Positions 58,959 to 64,000 of a stretch of 64,000 nt of DNA are shown piece by piece (position 1 is the first letter of the stretch; each line of letters starts with the position of its first letter). The stretch comes from Psychrobacillus antarcticus (GTDB lineage Bacteria > Bacillota > Bacilli > Bacillales_A > Planococcaceae). Position numbers and translations under genes: made by a program. The stretch is from assembly GCF_029533155.1 (NCBI RefSeq), contig NZ_JAIZDB010000001.1:62001-126000 (forward strand), read 5' to 3'. The notes under the pieces were generated by a model. That model saw nothing but the letters and a program-made list of their open reading frames with translations, did no database searches and was not told the DNA's origin.

Positions 58959-59978
58959 CTAAGTCCGAGAAAAACGTTTTTTCGCATAAACATAAGTGAC
59001 TGCCAGTGCCAAAACTAATACTGTTCCTTTAATAATATCAAATGCATAATAAGGTAAGTTTAAAATGGTTAGACCGTTCAGTAGGATTCCAATTACTGCT
59101 GCTCCAAAAAAAGTGCCCAGTGCATTAGGCTTCCCAATTCCTAGTACGGAATAGCCAACAAAAACTGCAGCAACCGCCTCCATTAAAAGTGGGGTGCCGG
59201 CATCAATTTGACCTGAACCTACTCTTGCTGTGAATAATACTCCTGCCAATGAAGCAAAAATACCAGAAATGATATAAGCGATAAATTTCACTTTACGTGT
59301 GTTCACTCCTGACAACGTGGCTGCTTCCTCATTTCCACCCGTCATATATAATATACGGCCCCAGCGTGTATGATTGAGAACAATATAAGCTACTACTACG
59401 AGTATTAACATAATCCAAACAGGGACAGGTAAACCAAGCAATCTACCTTGACCGATCCAAAGAAAAGCCTCTGAGAATTGTCCAGGAGCAGTTCCACCTG
59501 AAGTTAGCGGCATATTATTGTAAATTGAGTATCCTTCTGTATAGGTCCGATGAAATCCCGCAACAATATACATTGTACTTAATGTTGCTAGTAAATCAGG
59601 AATACCTATAATTACAATTAGGAAACTATTAAACAAACCTACTAATACACCAACTAGAATGGGTACAATTAATACAAGCCACAAAGGCATCTCATACCAA
59701 ACCATTAGAGATGCGGACACAACTGTCGACAGCGACATTGTAGACCCTACACTTAAGTCAAAACCTCCTACTACAAGTGTGAAAGTCACTCCCAATGCTA
59801 ATAGGGTAACGATAGAAATAGAGCGTAGAATATCTGTAAAATTTGCATATGTAAAAAAGGCATCACTTATTGAACTAAAATAAATAATAATACAAATAAG
59901 TAAAGCAATAGCGCCAAACTTAAATAAAAAATTAATACCTCTTTCTTGCAACTTATTTTTCCTTACCTCCGCTTGCAT
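58959..59978 (-). CDS. Sugar-type ABC permease (RbsC family)
   Basis: 339 residues with about 8-10 membrane helices and the RbsC-type GVTFTLVVGGFDLSVGSTMSL and TRWGRILYMTGGNEEAATLSGV segments. It overlaps the ATPase gene by 26 bases and so is coupled with it. With the ATPase and binding protein it forms an importer; because mtnA and mtnK precede it in the same run of genes, 5-methylthioribose is the best guess for the substrate. Confidence 0.85.
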   Translation of the reverse strand: MQAEVRKNKLQERGINFLFKFGAIALLICIIIYFSSISDAFFTYANFTDILRSISIVTLLALGVTFTLVVGGFDLSVGSTMSLSTVVSASLMVWYEMPLWLVLIVPILVGVLVGLFNSFLIVIIGIPDLLATLSTMYIVAGFHRTYTEGYSIYNNMPLTSGGTAPGQFSEAFLWIGQGRLLGLPVPVWIMLILVVVAYIVLNHTRWGRILYMTGGNEEAATLSGVNTRKVKFIAYIISGIFASLAGVLFTARVGSGQIDAGTPLLMEAVAAVFVGYSVLGIGKPNALGTFFGAAVIGILLNGLTILNLPYYAFDIIKGTVLVLALAVTYVYAKKRFSRT

Positions 59979-61458
59979 ATAGCAAAATCCTTTCCTGGGT
60001 CGCTTCTTCCCGTGATAGTTCCTTCACGATTTGACCATCATACATAACTAAAATGCGATCAGAAATTCCTAGAATTTCATGAATTTCACTTGAAAAGTAA
60101 AGACAACCCTTCCCTTTTTCAGCAAACTCACGAACGAGCCTATAAATATCTATTTTGGCCCCAATGTCTACGCCTTTTGTTGGCTCGTCAAACAAATAAA
60201 GAGACGAATCCAGTGAAGTCCATTTGCCTATAGCAACTTTTTGCTGATTTCCTCCACTCAAATAAATAAGTGGCGTGTCGGTACTACTTGTTTTAATATG
60301 TAATCGATCAATGATCTCTTTTGCAAAGGACTTTTCTTTCCGTTTGTTCATAAATAAAAAACGAGAAAATTTTTGTAAATTTGGAAAAGATGCATTGGTT
60401 TGCAATGCTTCGTGAACAAATAGCCCTTCTTTTCGTCTTTCTTCTGGAATAAGAGCCATGCCTGCTTTTATCGCATCTTTTGGATGCTTTATTTTCAAGG
60501 TGTTTCCTAAGATTTCAATAGTCCCATCTGTATGTGGGGAATATCCAAATAATGTTTTAGCTAACTCGGTTTTTCCAGCCCCTACGAGCCCAACAACACC
60601 AACAATTTCTCCTTCAGACACATGAAAAGAAATATTCCTTACCTTTTCTCCTCCCGAAACTTCTTTCACACGAAGTAGTATTTTTCCTAATGCATGTGTG
60701 CGAACAGGAAAGTCCTTGCTATAAGAAGTTCCTAGCATAGCTTCAATAATCTCTTCTTGGTTAGTCTGGGCAGTATCATAGGTCCCTACTAACGTACCTT
60801 CACCCATAACAGTTATCCGATCACAGATTTCAAATACTTCTGGTAAACGATGAGATATGAATATACACCCTACTCCATTTGCTTTTAGCTTTTTAACAAC
60901 TGAAAATAACTTTGTAGACTCATGAAGAGACAAGGGCGCTGTTGGTTCATCGAAGATAATAACCTTAGCAGAGCTTACGAGCGCACGCGCTATTAATACC
61001 AACTGCTTTTCTGCTAAAGACAGCATAAATGCTGGTTTTTCTACTGGAATATCCTCAGCCTGTAACTGCTTCAAGGCATTCCGCGCTTCGCTATTTAGTT
61101 GCTTTTTGGAGATAAATATATTAGTTCCAGCAACAATCGAATCAAGCAATATATTTTCTGCAACCGAAAGTTCTGAAACGATTGCAGTGTCTACCTCTTG
61201 ATATACACAATAAATTCCAAGATCCTTCGCGACTTTAGGGGAACGAATACGTATTTTTTCTCCTTCTAACAAAATTTCTCCGCTGTCTTGCTCATACACA
61301 CCCGAGAGTACTTTCATAAGCGTACTTTTTCCAGCGCCATTTACACCAAGTAAAGCATGTACTTCCCCTTTTTTAAGATGAAATTCAGCTTTTTTCAGGG
61401 CACTAACTTTTCCAAATGATTTATCTATATCCTTCATGGAAAGAAAAGGATTTGGCAT
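59953..61458 (-). CDS. Sugar-type ABC ATPase (RbsA family, two nucleotide-binding domains)
   Basis: 501 residues with two ATPase domains: Walker A GVNGAGKST and a signature LSLAEKQL in the first; GLVGAGKTE and LSGGNQQKVAIGKW in the second, with FDEPT Walker B motifs in both. This is the RbsA/MglA architecture. ATG at 61458 follows AAAGGAG; a longer in-frame start lacks a site. A hairpin with a T tract separates it from the binding-protein gene. Confidence 0.88.
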   Translation of the reverse strand: MPNPFLSMKDIDKSFGKVSALKKAEFHLKKGEVHALLGVNGAGKSTLMKVLSGVYEQDSGEILLEGEKIRIRSPKVAKDLGIYCVYQEVDTAIVSELSVAENILLDSIVAGTNIFISKKQLNSEARNALKQLQAEDIPVEKPAFMLSLAEKQLVLIARALVSSAKVIIFDEPTAPLSLHESTKLFSVVKKLKANGVGCIFISHRLPEVFEICDRITVMGEGTLVGTYDTAQTNQEEIIEAMLGTSYSKDFPVRTHALGKILLRVKEVSGGEKVRNISFHVSEGEIVGVVGLVGAGKTELAKTLFGYSPHTDGTIEILGNTLKIKHPKDAIKAGMALIPEERRKEGLFVHEALQTNASFPNLQKFSRFLFMNKRKEKSFAKEIIDRLHIKTSSTDTPLIYLSGGNQQKVAIGKWTSLDSSLYLFDEPTKGVDIGAKIDIYRLVREFAEKGKGCLYFSSEIHEILGISDRILVMYDGQIVKELSREEATQERILLYASGGKEK

Positions 61459-61476
61459 GGATTTCTCCTTTCTAAG

Positions 61477-61508
61477 AAAAAGCTGTCCCATTAAACAGGA
61501 CAGCTTAA
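61477..61508 (-). terminator. Intercistronic hairpin between the binding protein and ATPase genes
   Basis: On the minus strand AAGCTGTCC pairs with GGACAGCTT, followed by TTTCTTAG. A leaky terminator or RNA-stability element here would make the binding protein more abundant than the membrane parts. Confidence 0.6.
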
Positions 61509-61519
61509 ATTCTTTTAAG

Positions 61520-62605
61520 TTATCTGTTTTCTAATTCTCTTAATTCATCTGTGTAACCTTGATCACTTGCTCCCCAACCTTCAATATAGTCACTTAGTGC
61601 ACTAGTCGTAACTGTTTCTTCTGGCAATTTAGATGCCTCCACAAAAACTGGTTCTAATACGACTTTTTCTTCTACATTACCTCCGTTAATTTTTTGGTAC
61701 AAATAACGAACTTGAATACGACCGATATCCTGAGGATCTACTGCTGCAGATGCAACCCACGGACTATTGTCATTTTGAATCATCTGCAAATCTTCATCAC
61801 TCATATCGATACTATATACTTTAATATCCGTCCGTCCTGCTTGTTCTATTGCTCGAACTGCACCTTTTGCAAACTCGTCCCAAGCAGCCCAAACAGCCGT
61901 AATTTCACCTTCATTTGGATATTGTTTTAAAATCGCTTCCATTTGTGATTGGGTATCTAAAGCTGTATTTTGTGTTGCTGCACCGAATGTTGCGATTTCT
62001 TTAATCCCTGGATTATCTCCTAGAAAATTCTTATATGCTACTTGTCGTCTTTCCATTGGCGCAAAACCTGCTACCCATATTTTTACGATATTCGCTTCAC
62101 CATTTGAATCTTCCGCTAGTTTTTCTAGCGTCATTTGAGCCATTTTTTCATCGCCTTGTTCTAAAGAAGTTACTCCTTCAACTTCTACGCCCGCATCAAA
62201 TGCGACAACCGGAATTCCTTTTGCAACTGCATTCTCTACCCCTTGGTTTAGTGCCTCTTTAGTACCGTGATCTATTAAAATACCGTCAACTCCTTGATTC
62301 ACCGCGGCATCCAAATTGGAAGCCATTTTAGATAAATCACCTTCAGAGGTGAATACGGATACGCTTCCACCAAATTTCTCCACTTGTTCCTTAATACCTT
62401 CAATATATTGTGCTGAAAATGTCCCTAAATTTTGTTGCATAACTAATGCAATTTTCTTGCCAGCTAGTGGATTTTCTGTAGCATCTGTATCATTACTAGA
62501 GCTAGATGACGTTGCTGCTTCCCCATCCGCTTTTGGCTGACATGCAGCTAATAAAACCCCTATAATTAAAACAGTGAATATCAACCAATACTTATTTGTT
62601 TTCAT
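61520..62605 (-). CDS. Sugar-type ABC substrate-binding lipoprotein (RbsB family)
   Basis: 361 residues with a lipoprotein signal ending LLAAC and a Ser/Asp-rich linker. A periplasmic-binding-protein type I fold follows, with [30 protein letters not shown] and [10 protein letters not shown]. It binds a small sugar-like ligand for import. ATG at 62605 follows AAAAGGAG and overlaps the mtnA end by 14 bases; the longer frame upstream has no site. Coupling to mtnA supports methylthioribose as the ligand, by inference. Confidence 0.83.
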   Translation of the reverse strand: MKTNKYWLIFTVLIIGVLLAACQPKADGEAATSSSSSNDTDATENPLAGKKIALVMQQNLGTFSAQYIEGIKEQVEKFGGSVSVFTSEGDLSKMASNLDAAVNQGVDGILIDHGTKEALNQGVENAVAKGIPVVAFDAGVEVEGVTSLEQGDEKMAQMTLEKLAEDSNGEANIVKIWVAGFAPMERRQVAYKNFLGDNPGIKEIATFGAATQNTALDTQSQMEAILKQYPNEGEITAVWAAWDEFAKGAVRAIEQAGRTDIKVYSIDMSDEDLQMIQNDNSPWVASAAVDPQDIGRIQVRYLYQKINGGNVEEKVVLEPVFVEASKLPEETVTTSALSDYIEGWGASDQGYTDELRELENR

Positions 62606-63662
62606 AATCCTTCTCCTTTTCAATTGAATCGACTAATTGAGCTGAAATATTTTCCATATAATTCGGATAAATAATACCTTTTTCTGTAATAATGGCAGTA
62701 ATATATTTGGATGATGTCACATCAAAAGCAGGGTTAAATACTTTTGTATTTACTGGGGCAATTGCTTTGCCGTTAATACTAATAATTTCCTCTGCTGACC
62801 TTTCTTCTATTGGAATTTCTTCTCCATTATTTATGGATAAATCAAATGTAGAGGATGGTGCGGCCACATAAAATGGAATTCCGTATACAGAAGCAAGAAT
62901 AGCTAAGTTAAGAGTTCCTATTTTATTTGCTGTGTCTCCATTTTTTGCTATCCGATCTGCTCCAACAATAATTGCGTCTATTCCTTTTGCACCTATTGTG
63001 TGTGCAGCCATACTATCAGTGATAAGTGTCACATCTACACCTGATTGCTGTAGCTCCCACACTGTCAGCCTGCCGCCCTGAAAGACAGGTCTAGTTTCAC
63101 ATGCGAATACTTCAAATTCTTTGCCACGTTCCTTTCCTAGATGGAACGGAGCTAAAGCAGTACCGTACTTTGCAGTCGCAATAGAACCTGCATTACAAAT
63201 GGTCATTACCTTTGTATTATTTTCAAGTAAAGCAAGTGCAAATTCACCAATATTCCGACAGGACTCCTCATCTTCCTGGTGTATTCTCTTTGCTTCTTCA
63301 ACTAGTAGCTGTTTAGCAGTAAGAACATTATCAGTTTGACTTGCTACGTTTAACAATCGGTTGAGTGCCCAAACCAAGTTGACAGCAGTCGGTCGAGATT
63401 CACCCAAGTATGTTGCATCTTTTTTCAGTCTCTCTAGAAAATCAATCATCAAATTTGTTTTATAGCTCTGTGCCTCTATAGCTAATCCATACGCTGCCGT
63501 AATTCCAATGGCAGGAGCACCACGTACTTTTAGGGTAATAATTGCCTCGTAAACATCTTTAAGTGCTTCTAGTTTTGTATAGACAATTTCATGTGGAAGT
63601 TTCTGTTGATCTAAGATTACTAACTGCTTATCATCCCACTTAATCGATAATGGAATACTCAT
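62592..63662 (-). CDS. mtnA: S-methyl-5-thioribose-1-phosphate isomerase
   Basis: 356 residues with the MtnA catalytic cysteine in [15 protein letters not shown], the aspartate in [17 protein letters not shown] and the N-terminal RGAPAIGI motif shared with eIF2B-alpha-like isomerases. It converts methylthioribose-1-phosphate to methylthioribulose-1-phosphate in methionine salvage. The start codon overlaps the mtnK stop by one base (TAATG). Confidence 0.93.
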   Translation of the reverse strand: MSIPLSIKWDDKQLVILDQQKLPHEIVYTKLEALKDVYEAIITLKVRGAPAIGITAAYGLAIEAQSYKTNLMIDFLERLKKDATYLGESRPTAVNLVWALNRLLNVASQTDNVLTAKQLLVEEAKRIHQEDEESCRNIGEFALALLENNTKVMTICNAGSIATAKYGTALAPFHLGKERGKEFEVFACETRPVFQGGRLTVWELQQSGVDVTLITDSMAAHTIGAKGIDAIIVGADRIAKNGDTANKIGTLNLAILASVYGIPFYVAAPSSTFDLSINNGEEIPIEERSAEEIISINGKAIAPVNTKVFNPAFDVTSSKYITAIITEKGIIYPNYMENISAQLVDSIEKEKDYENK

Positions 63663-64000
63663 TATTGAATTTCTCCTAGTAACTCAATTACTGCATCTAT
63701 TGAGTCTATTTCCTGACGACTCACTATTAATCTTTCTCCAACTTTAAGAGTTCTTTTCTTTAATAAAATTCGTCTCTCTTGATTTTCAATACTATCCAAG
63801 TCTTTCACATGTGCCAGTCCGATTGTTCTACGAATGAGCTCACAGCCCGCAAACCCTAACGAATCACGGAATACTTTTTCTAACACAAATGCATCATATC
63901 CTTCTACGTCATTAAACAAGTCGAATTCACTTTGTTTCAAAGATTCTGTAAATTTAGAGGAGAATGTGACCCATGTGTTATGTATATGACCATGTATAAC
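63662..64000 (-). CDS. mtnK: S-methyl-5-thioribose kinase, C-terminal part
   Basis: 113 codons of an open frame reach the right edge of the window, so the gene continues beyond it. [20 protein letters not shown] is a characteristic MtnK C-terminal sequence, preceded by a helix with [11 protein letters not shown]. MtnK phosphorylates methylthioribose with ATP in salvage of the sulfur by-product of polyamine synthesis. It overlaps mtnA by one base. Confidence 0.88.
   Translation of the reverse strand, partial: VIHGHIHNTWVTFSSKFTESLKQSEFDLFNDVEGYDAFVLEKVFRDSLGFAGCELIRRTIGLAHVKDLDSIENQERRILLKKRTLKVGERLIVSRQEIDSIDAVIELLGEIQ

Overview
The window is chromosomal DNA of a low-GC, spore-forming member of the Bacillales. 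Gene content fits the Planococcaceae (a Psychrobacillus, Paenisporosarcina or Lysinibacillus relative). The evidence is a dppABCDE-ykfABCD operon in Bacillus subtilis order, CotD-like and other low-complexity spore-type proteins, S-box, cobalamin and CtsR regulation, frequent TTG starts after strong GGAGG sites, and intergenic repeats of a kind seen in this family. The genus is an inference; no rRNA is present.

Layout. 1-1.6 kb: start of ctsR with its operator, then an rsgA-like ribosome GTPase behind a promoter, a 21-codon leader ORF and an attenuator-like terminator. 2-11.8 kb: the dipeptide uptake and murein-peptide catabolism operon (dppA, dppBCDE, ykfABCD), all on the minus strand. 11.9-21 kb: a CotD-like coat gene, a BCCT osmolyte carrier, a SAM-riboswitch operon (MetE-like methyltransferase plus cyclase-family hydrolase), CorA, small membrane proteins, a YkhA thioesterase, DUF4003 and RluF. 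21-28 kb: an atypical MurE-like ligase, a serine hydrolase, a P2A calcium-type ATPase with a DUF4825 partner, and an RsbR-type STAS protein. 28-38 kb: VOC and ASCH proteins, an ArsR-SulP-AlaX operon, a low-complexity protein, MarR-MFS, SodC and a CAP-domain protein. 37-44 kb: AlkD, nitroreductase, DUF779, aldehyde dehydrogenase, Rrf2 and YitT genes set among structured dispersed repeats. 44-58 kb: a CoA-transferase with a LytTR regulator, a TRM11-like methyltransferase, a cobalamin riboswitch with no recognisable target, a TetM-like translation GTPase, CapA, MFS, TatC-TatA, EAL and TraB proteins. 59-64 kb: an RbsABC-type transporter following mtnA and the end of mtnK, which suggests 5-methylthioribose uptake and salvage.

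Most novel signals: (1) the leader ORF and mutually exclusive hairpins before the rsgA paralogue, which look like ribosome-controlled attenuation; (2) three copies of a nested-hairpin repeat whose apical stem differs in sequence but keeps pairing; (3) a roughly 200-nt multi-hairpin element between the aldehyde dehydrogenase and DUF779 genes, with compensatory changes in a partial second copy; (4) the cobalamin riboswitch followed by a 48-codon ORF that ends inside its terminator; (5) a MurE paralogue lacking the family's substrate-recognition motifs.

All family assignments come from reading the sequence by eye; no database search was run.
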